A DNA stretch of 64,000 nucleotides from Anatilimnocola aggregata (lineage in GTDB: Bacteria > Planctomycetota > Planctomycetia > Pirellulales > Pirellulaceae), in contig NZ_CP036274.1 in assembly GCF_007747655.1 (NCBI RefSeq), positions 7,750,001 through 7,814,000 on the forward strand, in the 5' to 3' direction. The notes under the pieces are model-generated. The model was not told the DNA's origin. It saw nothing but the letters and a program-made list of their open reading frames with translations, and searched no databases. Each line of letters begins with the position of its first letter. The stretch's first letter is position 1. Of the stretch, positions 15,419-23,457 are shown piece after piece. Made by a program: the position numbers and the translations under genes.

Positions 15419-15847
15419 TTACGTTGGTTTGTCGACTGGCAGTTCGAGCTTGATTTGGTTGTCGTTGGCTTCGATGGTTACGGTCTGCGGCAGTGTCACT
15501 GGTTCGCTGTTGCTAACAGTCTGGTCGACGACCACGGGGTAATAAATCACTGAGTACTCGCCCGCTGGAGCGCCAGGCCGCCGCTCGCCGCGAGTATCGG
15601 TCGTGCGAACGGTTGTTAGTCGGAAACTTCCATCCTCTTCCACAATGCTGTTGAAGTTGAACTCGGGCTGGTCGGACAGAGGCACAAATCGCAGCGATCC
15701 GCCAGCCACGGGCGCACCGGCGCGAACCAGCTTGCCGCTGACAGGATGCAAGGTGGCAAATTCTGGTTGTGCGACGCCATTGCCGCAGCCGCTGAAAATC
15801 GTCGTTGTCCAAGTGAGTACGACACAAATGGCTAGTCTCGAATACAT
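15419..15847 (-). CDS. small lipoprotein paired with DUF1559 gene (copy A)
   Basis: A 142-residue protein with a signal peptide ending in lipobox FSGC (Cys 21), then a beta domain LHPVSGKLVRAGAPVAGGSL, NSIVEEDGSFRLTTVR and GAPAGEYSVIYYP. It is the paralogue of the lipoprotein at 13686. The ATG at 15847 was chosen because it places the lipobox at the normal distance; an in-frame start at 15886 would overlap the DUF1559 stop and lengthen the leader. It is 32 bases after the DUF1559 gene at 15880. Confidence 0.82.
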   Translation of the reverse strand: MYSRLAICVVLTWTTTIFSGCGNGVAQPEFATLHPVSGKLVRAGAPVAGGSLRFVPLSDQPEFNFNSIVEEDGSFRLTTVRTTDTRGERRPGAPAGEYSVIYYPVVVDQTVSNSEPVTLPQTVTIEANDNQIKLELPVDKPT

Positions 15848-15879
15848 GGTGTGAACTGCTCCGCCTGTGATTGCTTTGG

Positions 15880-16833
15880 TTACCAATCATTGCCGAGCAG
15901 TTCGCCCTCGCGGGGATCAACGGCGCGCTGCCAGGTCAGATCGCTCATGCTACCCGACAAAGCGCGCACACTGCCATCGCCGCATGCCACCATGATGATT
16001 GTGGGATGAATTCCTTGGGGAGTTTCTGAAAAACAGTTGTTGTAGTAATGGGGAGTGATCTGAAACTTCGGCGAAGGTGGAAAGGTCGTCACCGCGCTGC
16101 CACCTTTGCTGGCTCCCAAGTTGAACGCAGGTCTCCAGGTACTGTTCGAATCGGACCACAGGCTGCCGTGGGCAATCGTCACTGAACCGGTGTTGCCACA
16201 CGTCCCATACATCTCGGCGAGAAAGATCGTGTTTGACAGGCCATCGGTCACAATTCGGCCCATATCCTGCCTGTCCATCGAGAAGGTTTTGCCCTTGGCT
16301 ACATCGCCAAACACGTAGTTGTTCACACCATAATTGGTGATGCCCCAACTGGTGGCACCTCCATAGGGCGTCAGGCACTTGCCCGATTTGTGAGTGTTGT
16401 CGGAAGGGCAAATCAACCCACGGATAACGGTGGGATATTGCCCGCCGCCATACGTGGTGATGTCGAATTTACTGGCGAGATTGCTCTGCTCCATGTACGG
16501 AAAAATGAAGTGATAGGCCGTGTAGTTGTGCTTGCCGAAGGGACTGTCGTTCGGCGTGTAGCAGGTTGCCACCGCGGGATTCGCACAGGGCGCACAAGTC
16601 GGCGGCAGGGAAAGAATCGAGTCGTTGTGGTTGTGAATGGCCAGGGCCACTTGCTTGAGTTGATTGCCACACTGCGTCCGGCGCGCCGCTTCGCGGGCAC
16701 TTTGCACGGCAGGCAATAAGAGTGCGACCAGGACACCAATAATGGCGATTACCACGAGCAGTTCCACAAGTGTGAAACCAGGTTGCGAGCGGCGGAAACA
16801 GCAGCTAGTTGAAGAACCTAGCAAACGCCTCAT
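15880..16833 (-). CDS. DUF1559 prepilin-like protein (copy A)
   Basis: A 317-residue prepilin-like protein. The basic leader [19 protein letters not shown] is followed by [20 protein letters not shown] with Phe at +1 and Glu at +5 after the cleaved Gly. The DUF1559 body has [26 protein letters not shown] and the terminal [19 protein letters not shown], then [20 protein letters not shown] lies just before the ATG. With the lipoprotein at 15419 it forms a two-gene unit that is repeated downstream (14178/13686), so the four genes reflect a tandem duplication. Prepilin peptidase encoded at 21128 could process it, which is inference. Confidence 0.92.
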   Translation of the reverse strand: MRRLLGSSTSCCFRRSQPGFTLVELLVVIAIIGVLVALLLPAVQSAREAARRTQCGNQLKQVALAIHNHNDSILSLPPTCAPCANPAVATCYTPNDSPFGKHNYTAYHFIFPYMEQSNLASKFDITTYGGGQYPTVIRGLICPSDNTHKSGKCLTPYGGATSWGITNYGVNNYVFGDVAKGKTFSMDRQDMGRIVTDGLSNTIFLAEMYGTCGNTGSVTIAHGSLWSDSNSTWRPAFNLGASKGGSAVTTFPPSPKFQITPHYYNNCFSETPQGIHPTIIMVACGDGSVRALSGSMSDLTWQRAVDPREGELLGNDW

Positions 16834-17442
16834 AAGAACCTCTCCCGACAGACAGCAAAAGAACCAAGCCTTGGGAGAGTGATTTCAGGTTATCCAAGCG
16901 ACCGCCTGATTGCCTAGGCGTGAATTCGCAAAATTTGCCTGCGGCTTCCCGCCGTTCGAATCGAAAACCGCTGAACCTAGGGGGAGTCAAATCCCGCCAC
17001 ACCCCCAACGGAGCGGTTTAATTCTCTGAACATCGCGTCTTAGCGCTCTGGCGCTTTCGTTTCGTAACGATTCAAGCAGTATCTGAAACGTCTTCACCGT
17101 TCTCGCAAGCTCTTGAGGGGCAGATGTTCACGATTCTGAACATTTTGTTCAGCCATTCGCCTTCGAGCGCTAAGAACGCTTAACATCGGCTGAACACTTT
17201 GCTTCGCAGTTTGAACGCTTCAAAATGCTGTTATCTCTTTACGTTGTTTCAATTTACGAGCACTTTGACAAGAATTCTTCGCGCGTGTTTTGCTTTTGGT
17301 ACAGATTCTGCCAATGATAGTGAACATGCCGGTAACGCCGGTTAACACGAAGAAGCAGAATTCCCTGATGAGTCGCGAAGTGCCGGCTGGATTGTTTCCT
17401 GTCGGAGTTAGCGGCGAGCAGCATGAGCGAAGGAGTGAGTCC
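16834..17442. promoter_or_regulatory. intergenic regulatory region upstream of pilin gene 1
   Basis: About 600 bases, no gene. It is AT-richer than its surroundings and holds repeated CTGAACA boxes: 17026-17032, 17136-17142 and 17190-17196, plus inverted TGTTCAC (17125-17131) and TGTTCAG (17146-17152). CTGAACA/TGTTCAG at 17136-17152 is a perfect 7-bp palindrome with a TTT centre. An 11-bp inverted repeat TCTTAGCGCTC (17038-17048) / GAGCGCTAAGA (17165-17175) brackets the cluster. A TTGACA lies at 17265 without a convincing -10. These features suggest regulator binding sites, but no regulator is identified. Confidence 0.45.
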
Positions 17443-17844
17443 GTGAAGAATTTATTGTGGAAGATGTGGCACGAGACGGACGGCGTGCTGTCGTTTGAAT
17501 GGACGTTGTTGACGTCGCTGTTGACGGTCGGCGTGGTCTCGGGGGTCACGGCGGTTCGAGACAGCACGATCGATGAATTCGGCGACGTTTCGCAGGCCAT
17601 GTTGAGCCTCGATCAGTCGTACTTCATCGACGCTCCGCTGGTGATTGGCGTGCACACGACCTATTACGGCTTTGGCAACTACCCCACTGCTGCCAGCAGC
17701 TCGCGCTTTATCGACGCAGCGCGTTACACCGACTGCGCACGGGGCGGTATCAAGGTGCAGGAGTTCAACTGGAAGGCCGGCGGTCTGAAAGCCACCGGAC
17801 CAGCTGGACCGGTCGATCCAGTGGAATACGAAGACGCCCTCTAA
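17443..17844 (+). CDS. flp: Flp-like pilin 1, long-tailed
   Basis: 133 residues. The leader MKNLLWKMWHETDG ends at Gly14; then VLSFEW starts the mature pilin with Glu at +5, the class IVb (Flp) rule. The hydrophobic helix TLLTSLLTVGVVSGVTAVRD and an amphipathic STIDEFGDVSQAMLSLDQSY complete the conserved module. The tail of about 75 residues (YYGFGNYPTA... RYTDCARGG... EYEDAL) is much longer than in typical Flp pilins of 50-60 residues. GTG at 17443 was chosen because AGGAG lies seven bases upstream and the leader length then matches the paralogues. It is the most diverged copy and is cut off from the other five by a terminator at 18286. Confidence 0.85.
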   Translation: MKNLLWKMWHETDGVLSFEWTLLTSLLTVGVVSGVTAVRDSTIDEFGDVSQAMLSLDQSYFIDAPLVIGVHTTYYGFGNYPTAASSSRFIDAARYTDCARGGIKVQEFNWKAGGLKATGPAGPVDPVEYEDAL

Positions 17845-18714
17845 TGTCTGGGACGATCTTGGTTCAACCGCGGCCACAAACGACGGATTGAACCAGATGA
17901 ACCATGTTCACTCTCTGATACAGGGAGTGAACGCCGGCCGCACAATCGGCTTAACCGATACAAGTGAAGTGCAGACGCGGATTGAAACCGGTGAAGCGGC
18001 AATTCGCGCGAGATGTAAAGTAGAGTTTTCAGTGGCTGAGTAGCCCAGACTGGGCTCGGCACAGTTTCGCCAACACCGCTTCCCAAACTCGTTGTGACTG
18101 CCGCGAGTGTGTGCCCACGCTCCGGCCGAATGTTTCGACTCCTTGTTATGCCAGAGATTCGTGATCTGAACGTCCGCCAAATCAAGCCTGGTGGGAGTGC
18201 CCCCCGCCAGGCCTGATCCCAAACTCACCTTTCTTCTGTACCAGGAGGAAAGGATCGACGCGGCGACAGATTCACGGAAAGCACGCTCCGCTGCTGAGTT
18301 CGCTCAGCAGCGGAGTTTTTTTATGGCCCTCTGGCCTCTTTGCTGCGTACTCCACCGCGCAGCTGCTGACCATTTTTGGCACGCGCATTCGTGCTCTCTT
18401 TTTGAAACATATGTTGCCGCACGTAAACATTGTGCTTCGCGCATCGCGCACGTCATGTTTCGTAACCACAACATCCACGCGTCACTCACCAAGTGGCGGG
18501 GCAACGCACTACGTTTCTCTAAGCCCAATCGGCATAACAGCTAAGTCACTGTCGAGAAAAAATTACTGAGAACCTTCTTACGCGTGGCATGAAGAGTGCA
18601 AAGCAACTCGGCACGAGAAAGTCGGCGCTTCGGGCACAACAAGCGCCGACGGAACAGTTCTGTGTTGAACGGTTCCACACGTGTTTTCCGTGTTCCTGGT
18701 ACAAGGAGTTTGGG
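17845..18714. other. 870-base gap between pilin genes 1 and 2
   Basis: No convincing gene on either strand. It holds a hairpin at about 18183-18216 (AAGCCTGGTGGG... CCCGCCAGGC) and a strong terminator at 18286-18322. The 390 bases after the terminator probably contain the promoter for pilin genes 2-6, but I could not pick out clear boxes. Confidence 0.5.
18286..18322 (+). terminator. strong rho-independent terminator after pilin gene 1
   Basis: Perfect 12-bp stem CTCCGCTGCTGA (18286-18297) with TCAGCAGCGGAG (18304-18315), six-base loop, then seven T (18316-18322). It sits about 440 bases downstream of the pilin 1 stop, giving that transcript a long 3' untranslated region. Confidence 0.9.
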
Positions 18715-19047
18715 ATGAAGAATGTTTTGGCTCGTGTTTGGAAGGAGGAGGACGGCGTCCTCTCCTTCGAATGGGTACTGCTCGTGACTTTGCTCACGAT
18801 CGGTATCGTCAGCGGTCTCGCCGGTGCTCGCGATGCGATCATCGACGAACTGGGCGACGTGGCTCAGGCAATGTTGGCGTTGGATCAGTCGTACGTAATC
18901 GACTTCCCGTTGGCCGTCATCGTTCACACTTCGACGACGACCTCGGGTGCCAGTGATTCGGCCTTCACCGACTTCCTGTTCTACACCGACTGTGCGCGTG
19001 TAACTTCCACGACGGGTCAGGGTCCGGTTTCGGACATTGAGTCGTAA
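18715..19047 (+). CDS. flp: Flp-like pilin 2
   Basis: 110 residues: leader MKNVLARVWKEEDG, cleavage after Gly14, mature VLSFEWVLLVTLLTIGIVSG with Glu at +5, then LAGARDAIIDELGDVAQAM. The tail VIDFPLAVIVHTSTTTSG, ASDSAFTDFLFYTDCAR and end SDIES carries a single conserved Cys. ATG 18715 has AAGGAG seven bases upstream. It is nearly identical to pilin 4 through the first 90 residues, so one is a recent duplicate. It heads the five-gene run of pilins 2-6. Confidence 0.88.
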   Translation: MKNVLARVWKEEDGVLSFEWVLLVTLLTIGIVSGLAGARDAIIDELGDVAQAMLALDQSYVIDFPLAVIVHTSTTTSGASDSAFTDFLFYTDCARVTSTTGQGPVSDIES

Positions 19048-19106
19048 GCTGTCGAAAATCAAATGCGAACTTGCCCGATCCTGAGAGGTCGGGCGAGTTT
19101 GTGTTG

Positions 19107-19129
19107 ACCTTCAACTTCGTGTTGAAGGT
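19107..19129 (+). other. perfect hairpin between pilin genes 2 and 3
   Basis: ACCTTCAAC (19107-19115) pairs with GTTGAAGGT (19121-19129) around a TTCGT loop: 9 bp, no T-run after it. A weaker hairpin GCCCGA/TCGGGC lies just upstream. Likely an mRNA stabiliser or partial attenuator that would favour pilin 2 over the genes downstream; this role is inference. Confidence 0.55.
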
Positions 19130-19171
19130 TGGCAACTTGTCTCTGGTGTACTGGTAATTGCAGGCTCAATC

Positions 19172-19540
19172 ATGACTCGCATCGCGACTCTCTGGTGGCA
19201 CGAAGAAGACGGCGTCCTCTCGTTCGAGTGGGCAGTCCTCCTCACGTTGCTGTGCATTGGCATTGTCAGCGGTCTGGCAGCTGCCCGTGATGCGGTGATT
19301 GACGAGTTGGGCGATGTCGCCCAGGCCATGCAGGCCTTGGACGGAACCTATGAAATCGACCTCCCCTTAGCGTTCACGTTCATTTATCCACCCGCAGTTG
19401 ACGGTGACCCCGATGTTGTGGTGGATATTGGCGGCGCGAGCGACAGCGGATTCTTGGATTCTTTCTTCTATACGGATTGCAGTCGAGTCACCGGCCCGGT
19501 CGGTCAACTCCCTCGGCCCGTATCGGACATCGAATCCTAA
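19172..19540 (+). CDS. flp: Flp-like pilin 3
   Basis: 122 residues: leader MTRIATLWWHEEDG, mature VLSFEWAVLLTLLCIGIVSG with Glu at +5, then LAAARDAVIDELGDVAQAM. The tail is longer than in pilin 2, with an inserted Asp/Val-rich stretch PAVDGDPDVVVDIGGASD before the shared LDSFFYTDCSRV and end PVSDIES. An extra Cys lies in the transmembrane helix. No strong ribosome binding site precedes ATG 19172, which suggests coupling to, or lower expression than, pilin 2. Belongs to the same array and probably to the same transcript as pilin 2. Confidence 0.87.
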   Translation: MTRIATLWWHEEDGVLSFEWAVLLTLLCIGIVSGLAAARDAVIDELGDVAQAMQALDGTYEIDLPLAFTFIYPPAVDGDPDVVVDIGGASDSGFLDSFFYTDCSRVTGPVGQLPRPVSDIES

Positions 19541-19669
19541 TTTTCCGGGCAACCATCGAATACTCAATTCAACAACGTTCACTCAATACCTACGCTGAAT
19601 TTGGAACAACTTGCTGGGACTGGCAAAGCCAAATTCGCACTCCCCCTCTGTGTCGAAGGTAGTTCAATC

Positions 19670-20041
19670 ATGCAAATGTTCTCGCGAATGTGGAACGAAG
19701 ACGATGGCGTCTTGTCGTTCGAATGGGTTCTCCTCGTTACCCTGCTCACCATCGGCATTGTCAGCGGCGTCGCTGGCGCTCGTGATGCTATCATCGATGA
19801 ACTAGGCGATGCGGCCCAGGCGATGATGGCGCTCGATCAATCGTATGTGATCGACTTCCCACTAGCCGTTATTGTTCATACCGCCACGACAACCTCGGGG
19901 TCCAGCGATTCGGCCTTCACCGATTTCCTGGAGTACACCGATTGCGATCGAACATTGCGTGGCTTGCTTGATCCACCGTTCGAAAACCAGGGACTCAACA
20001 ATCCTGAACTTTTGCTTGATGAACCAGACGAAGGCGTCTAA
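19670..20041 (+). CDS. flp: Flp-like pilin 4
   Basis: 123 residues: leader MQMFSRMWNEDDG, mature VLSFEWVLLVTLLTIGIVSG with Glu at +5, then VAGARDAIIDELGDAAQAM. Residues up to DFLEYTDCDR are almost the same as pilin 2 (only A/S and F/E changes in the tail), but after the Cys the sequence departs completely: TLRGLLDPPFENQGL... DEPDEGV replaces the SDIES end. AAGG lies about ten bases before ATG 19670. The sharp break in similarity points to recombination or a frameshift-type change in the last 30 residues. Confidence 0.86.
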   Translation: MQMFSRMWNEDDGVLSFEWVLLVTLLTIGIVSGVAGARDAIIDELGDAAQAMMALDQSYVIDFPLAVIVHTATTTSGSSDSAFTDFLEYTDCDRTLRGLLDPPFENQGLNNPELLLDEPDEGV

Positions 20042-20180
20042 GAACCTATTCACCGCCAGCCATGAAGGCGGCGGCGAACCATACGAGCGATTGAGAAAGC
20101 CGCTTGTCGATTTTTTGATCCTACCGCAGCGTCTGCCGCCACGGCCGACGCACTTCATGACGAGGGAAAAGAAGCGCACC

Positions 20181-20537
20181 ATGAACAGCACCTTGAAGCA
20201 GATGTGGGTCGAGCAAGACGGCGTTCTCTCGTTCGAGTGGACGCTCCTCGTCACCCTGGTGACCATTGGCATTGTCAGTGGACTGGCTGGCGCACGCGAT
20301 GCAATCATCGACGAACTGGGGGACGTGGCCGAAGCTGCCCAAGGCATCGATCAAAGCTTTTCATTGGCCGCGCTGGTCGTTAATTTCGATGGCGTGGGAC
20401 CACCGGAATTCACAACGAACGCCAGCGTATTTGCAGAAGTTAACGGAGTCGACAACGCCTACACCGACTGTGGCCGTGTGAGCCAACCGCTGGGTCAAAA
20501 CACCGTGGCAAGTCCTTCTTCCGACATCGAGTCCTGA
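20181..20537 (+). CDS. flp: Flp-like pilin 5
   Basis: 118 residues: leader MNSTLKQMWVEQDG, mature VLSFEWTLLVTLVTIGIVSG with Glu at +5, then LAGARDAIIDELGDVAEAA. The tail differs from pilins 2-4 (LVVNFDGVGPPEFTTNASVF) yet keeps YTDCGR and the SDIES end. ATG 20181 gives the 14-residue leader seen in the paralogues; an ATG at 20157 would add MTREKKRT. The Cys and the end pentapeptide, kept amid changed sequence, look functionally constrained. Confidence 0.86.
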   Translation: MNSTLKQMWVEQDGVLSFEWTLLVTLVTIGIVSGLAGARDAIIDELGDVAEAAQGIDQSFSLAALVVNFDGVGPPEFTTNASVFAEVNGVDNAYTDCGRVSQPLGQNTVASPSSDIES

Positions 20538-20630
20538 TCGCCACTCGGCAAGCAGGGTACTCGGGAATCAGTTTCAGGCTGTCGGATCGGAGATGCTGTG
20601 ATGTTCAAGACTGCGATGCTTAAGGCTGCC

Positions 20631-20936
20631 ATGCTCAAGACAGTGCGGCTGTTGTGGCAAGAAGAAGATGGGGTTCTCTCGTTTGAGTGGAGCCTGCTGG
20701 GTGTGATTGTTGTGTTCGGCATTGTCGGCGGCCTGGCGGGCGCTCGCGATGCCATTATCGATGAACTGGGTGACACCGCCCAAGCGCTGCTTTCGATCGA
20801 CCAAAGCTACTCATTCGCCGGCATTCCCGGCGTTCTCGATGCGTCGGTCTACACCGACGTGCGAGTGACCGTTATCGACTGCGATCGAAATTTCGCTGAC
20901 GTGGGAGTGCCACCACTTTGGGATAACGAGTCCTAA
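20631..20936 (+). CDS. flp: Flp-like pilin 6
   Basis: About 101 residues: leader MLKTVRLLWQEEDG, mature VLSFEWSLLGVIVVFGIVGG with Glu at +5, then LAGARDAIIDELGDTAQAL. The tail is shorter (SFAGIPGVLDASVYTD... VIDCDRN) and ends WDNES in place of SDIES. I chose ATG 20631 because it restores the 14-residue leader and has AAGG seven bases upstream; ATG 20601 with GGAG upstream is an equally possible longer start. It is the last pilin before the prepilin peptidase gene, 190 bases away. Confidence 0.84.
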   Translation: MLKTVRLLWQEEDGVLSFEWSLLGVIVVFGIVGGLAGARDAIIDELGDTAQALLSIDQSYSFAGIPGVLDASVYTDVRVTVIDCDRNFADVGVPPLWDNES

Positions 20937-21127
20937 AGTTGGATCGTAGTGACTGTAAGGCTTGAACTGTTGGATTTCTGGGAGTGAGAGTTGCCAAAGG
21001 GCAACATACTAACGAGGAAGCGGCAAGAAGCTGCAACCTCTTTAGTAAGACGTAGAGTTAAAGTCGAGATTTCACGTTCGCACCGTTGCGCACGTGCTCA
21101 CTTCCGTCCGAGAGAGGCAGGCTGCCG

Positions 21128-21664
21128 ATGATCGTGGGTTACGATTACGTTGCGCTGGTCGCTGGTTTTGTTACCGCTGCTGCGGTGACCGATTACCGCA
21201 CTCGCAAGATTCCGAATTGGCTAACGGTGCCGGCCGCGATTCTGGGCCTGGCCTACCACTCCTTTGCTCCGGGCGGCTTCGGCCCGTTGACTGCACTCGC
21301 CGGTTTTGCCGTCGGCTTTGTCTTGTTGCTGCTCCCTTGGATCCTGGGTGGTGGCGGCATGGGCGACGTCAAGCTGCTGGCCGCCTTGGGAGCCTGGCTC
21401 GGACCGCTCTACATCCTTGTCGCTTTCGCGCTGGGAACCTGCTTCGCCTCGACCATGGCAATGGCCCTGATGCTCAGCAGCGTGATCACCAGCGGAGTCT
21501 CGGCGACCCAGCGACAATATTTGACCGCCGGCGCAAGCGGTGGCACGTCCACCGGTCCGGGAAAAGCCAAGAAACCGAAACGCTTCCTGCCGTTTGTTAT
21601 CCCCGTCGCCATGGGTACGTGGTTGGTTTTGGCCTGGATGTTGCTTCGTAGTCAAACACACTAA
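21128..21664 (+). CDS. cpaA: A24 prepilin peptidase (CpaA/TadV type)
   Basis: A 178-residue polytopic aspartic protease of the inner membrane that cuts the leader from Flp pilins and TadE/TadF pseudopilins. The two catalytic aspartates are in TDYRTRKIPN (Asp22) and GGGGMGDVKL (Asp80, the GxGD motif). It lacks the N-methylase domain, as usual for the Tad type. A C-terminal basic loop GPGKAKKPKRF precedes the last transmembrane helix. ATG 21128 starts directly before the first helix. Its position after six pilin genes and before tadE supports the role. Confidence 0.93.
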   Translation: MIVGYDYVALVAGFVTAAAVTDYRTRKIPNWLTVPAAILGLAYHSFAPGGFGPLTALAGFAVGFVLLLLPWILGGGGMGDVKLLAALGAWLGPLYILVAFALGTCFASTMAMALMLSSVITSGVSATQRQYLTAGASGGTSTGPGKAKKPKRFLPFVIPVAMGTWLVLAWMLLRSQTH

Positions 21665-21784
21665 CTTCTGAGCAGAATTTGAGGACGCGGATAGTCTCTT
21701 GTTGCTTCCCAGCGACAAAGTGTTGCCAAACGTTGACATGACGCATCATCACTTCCGTAGAACCACCGACATTGAGTACCCACG

Positions 21785-22300
21785 ATGAAGTTGTTCGGAA
21801 AATCCGCACTCGTCGCTCGCGCTAAGCAGACTGCCGCTCGACGCGGGATTGCCTCTGCCGCTCGGCGCGGAGCCGTGCTCGCGCTCGAATTGGTTCTGGC
21901 GCTGCCGATCCTGCTGATCGTGCTGGTCGCTACGGTTGAGTTCGGCATTCTGCTCATGGCTTCGCAAGGCGTAGGTGCCGCGGCCAGCATCGGCAGCCGC
22001 AATGCAGCTTTGCCCAGTTCTTCGCGAGCCAGTGTCGAAGCGGCCGTGAGCACGGCACTCGATGGTTACGTTTGGAACGGCATGGAAGAGGTCGTCATTC
22101 ACGTCGACTACAACGACAACGCCGGCTTCCTGCCGGACGAAGGAGCCAACAATCGGCTGGCGAATGCTCCTTCAGGTTCCCTTGTGAGCGTCTCCGTGAA
22201 CGTCTTTATGGACGATGCGGCACCGGATTTGCTTCGGCAGTTCGGTATTAGCATTGCGAATAAAGAATTGACAACAACCTTTGTGACTCGCAAGGAATAA
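21785..22300 (+). CDS. tadE: TadE-like pseudopilin
   Basis: 171 residues. A basic leader (ARAKQTAARRGIASAARRG) precedes AVLALELVLALPILLIVLVATVEFG, the TadE-like hydrophobic helix with a Glu at +6 after Gly. A periplasmic alpha/beta part follows with VIHVDYNDNAGFL and VSVSVNVFMDDAAPDLL. TadE is a minor pseudopilin cut by the same peptidase as the pilin and needed for assembly of the fibre. The gene lies 120 bases after cpaA and 49 bases before cpaB in the same direction. Confidence 0.88.
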   Translation: MKLFGKSALVARAKQTAARRGIASAARRGAVLALELVLALPILLIVLVATVEFGILLMASQGVGAAASIGSRNAALPSSSRASVEAAVSTALDGYVWNGMEEVVIHVDYNDNAGFLPDEGANNRLANAPSGSLVSVSVNVFMDDAAPDLLRQFGISIANKELTTTFVTRKE

Positions 22301-22349
22301 CCCTACTTTTCGGAATTTACGGCACTCGAAGTGGTGAGGAGATTTTGAC

Positions 22350-23378
22350 GTGAAGCGTATTAGTCCCGCAACAGTGACGTTTGGCTTAATGGCCGTCGTC
22401 CTCGGCCTTGTGGCCGCCTACATCGTGAAGCAGGCTTTGAACAAGCCGGTGGTGGTTCAGCCGCCGCCGGTCGTCGTACCCGCGCCGGTCGATCCTGGCG
22501 TGCGCGTGGTCTTCGCGAAGGCCAACATCACGAAGAACAGCCGAATCCTCGCCGGCGATTTGTACACCACGTTCGTTCCCCGCACAGCCAAGGCGGCCAC
22601 CGGCACAGTGCCCGACGTCAGCCAGATCGAAGGCCGAATCTCGAAGGTAACGATCAAAGCCGGCCAGGCCATTCGCGACGAATATCTGCTCGGCATTGGC
22701 GAGGGCTTACCAAACTTGGCCGAGCGCTTGCCGCCGGGCATGCGAGCGGTCACGGTTTCGGTACAAGATCCAGAAGCTGGCGGTAAACGTCTCGCGGAAG
22801 GTGACCATGTCGATATTTCACTAACCGTCGAAGGTACGCATCCCGACCTGGGCGAAGTGACCACGCGCACGCTCATGCGGAATGTCCTCGTCGTCGATGC
22901 AATCGCTAGCCGGCCAACGATTCGCGGAGTCCGTCGCTCACAAGATCAAATGGAAAGCAACCTGACTTTCGCCGTGAGCCCCGCCGATGCCAACAAACTG
23001 ATCGTGGCTCAGCGCACGGGCACACTGAAGGTTAATCTGGTGGCAGCTGCCGACCTCCAGCAACCTCCTCTCGATGCCAACGACAGCATCACGCGCCGCC
23101 AACTGCTGGGTCTGGCCGACATTCCGCCGCCGGTCCAGGTTGTCCCACCCAGGAAGTACACCGTGGAAAAGTGGTCCGGTGGCAGCATGCGAGTGCTGGA
23201 GATGTCGGGCGATCGCGTTCGTGACGTTCGCGACGTGAACACCAACACAAAGGCAGTCGAACCTCCACCCGCGGCCGCCGATCCATTCAAGACGAGCTCT
23301 ACCCACAGTGGTGTGAAAGAACCCGTCCGCGGCGCTGTTCAATACGAAGCAGATTACGCCGCTGTTCCCGCCGAGTAG
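22350..23378 (+). CDS. cpaB: CpaB/RcpC-like pilus assembly protein
   Basis: 342 residues. An N-terminal membrane anchor (VTFGLMAVVLGLVAAYIVKQAL) precedes a SAF domain: RVVFAKANITKNSRILAGDL, then IEGRISKVTIKAGQAIRDEYLL and GMRAVTVSVQDPEAGGKRL EGDHVDI, as in RcpC/CpaB. The Pro-rich hinge VVVQPPPVVVPAPVDP links anchor to SAF. The C-terminal 90 residues are unlike the family and Pro/Asn-rich. CpaB sits in the periplasm and is thought to help gate the secretin. The start is GTG at 22350 with GAGGAG upstream. Confidence 0.9.
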   Translation: MKRISPATVTFGLMAVVLGLVAAYIVKQALNKPVVVQPPPVVVPAPVDPGVRVVFAKANITKNSRILAGDLYTTFVPRTAKAATGTVPDVSQIEGRISKVTIKAGQAIRDEYLLGIGEGLPNLAERLPPGMRAVTVSVQDPEAGGKRLAEGDHVDISLTVEGTHPDLGEVTTRTLMRNVLVVDAIASRPTIRGVRRSQDQMESNLTFAVSPADANKLIVAQRTGTLKVNLVAAADLQQPPLDANDSITRRQLLGLADIPPPVQVVPPRKYTVEKWSGGSMRVLEMSGDRVRDVRDVNTNTKAVEPPPAAADPFKTSSTHSGVKEPVRGAVQYEADYAAVPAE

Positions 23379-23457
23379 CACTCGCGACCGTGCGCCCGAC
23401 TGCACACGGTCGACAACTGTTCCTTTTTAGTCTGTCGCAACTGGTCCGATCGCAGCT

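Noticed and set aside
17287-17306. Sigma-54 promoter (GG-N10-GC at the TTTGGTACAG...TGCC stretch)
   Set aside because: Matches only the two dinucleotides and not the wider consensus; too weak to report as a feature.
17841-18185. Minus-strand frame in the gap between pilins 1 and 2
   Set aside because: Ser/Arg-rich, no ribosome binding site, overlaps a hairpin, no resemblance to known proteins.
19107-19129. Terminator between pilins 2 and 3
   Set aside because: Perfect stem but no T-run follows, so I list it as a hairpin rather than a terminator.
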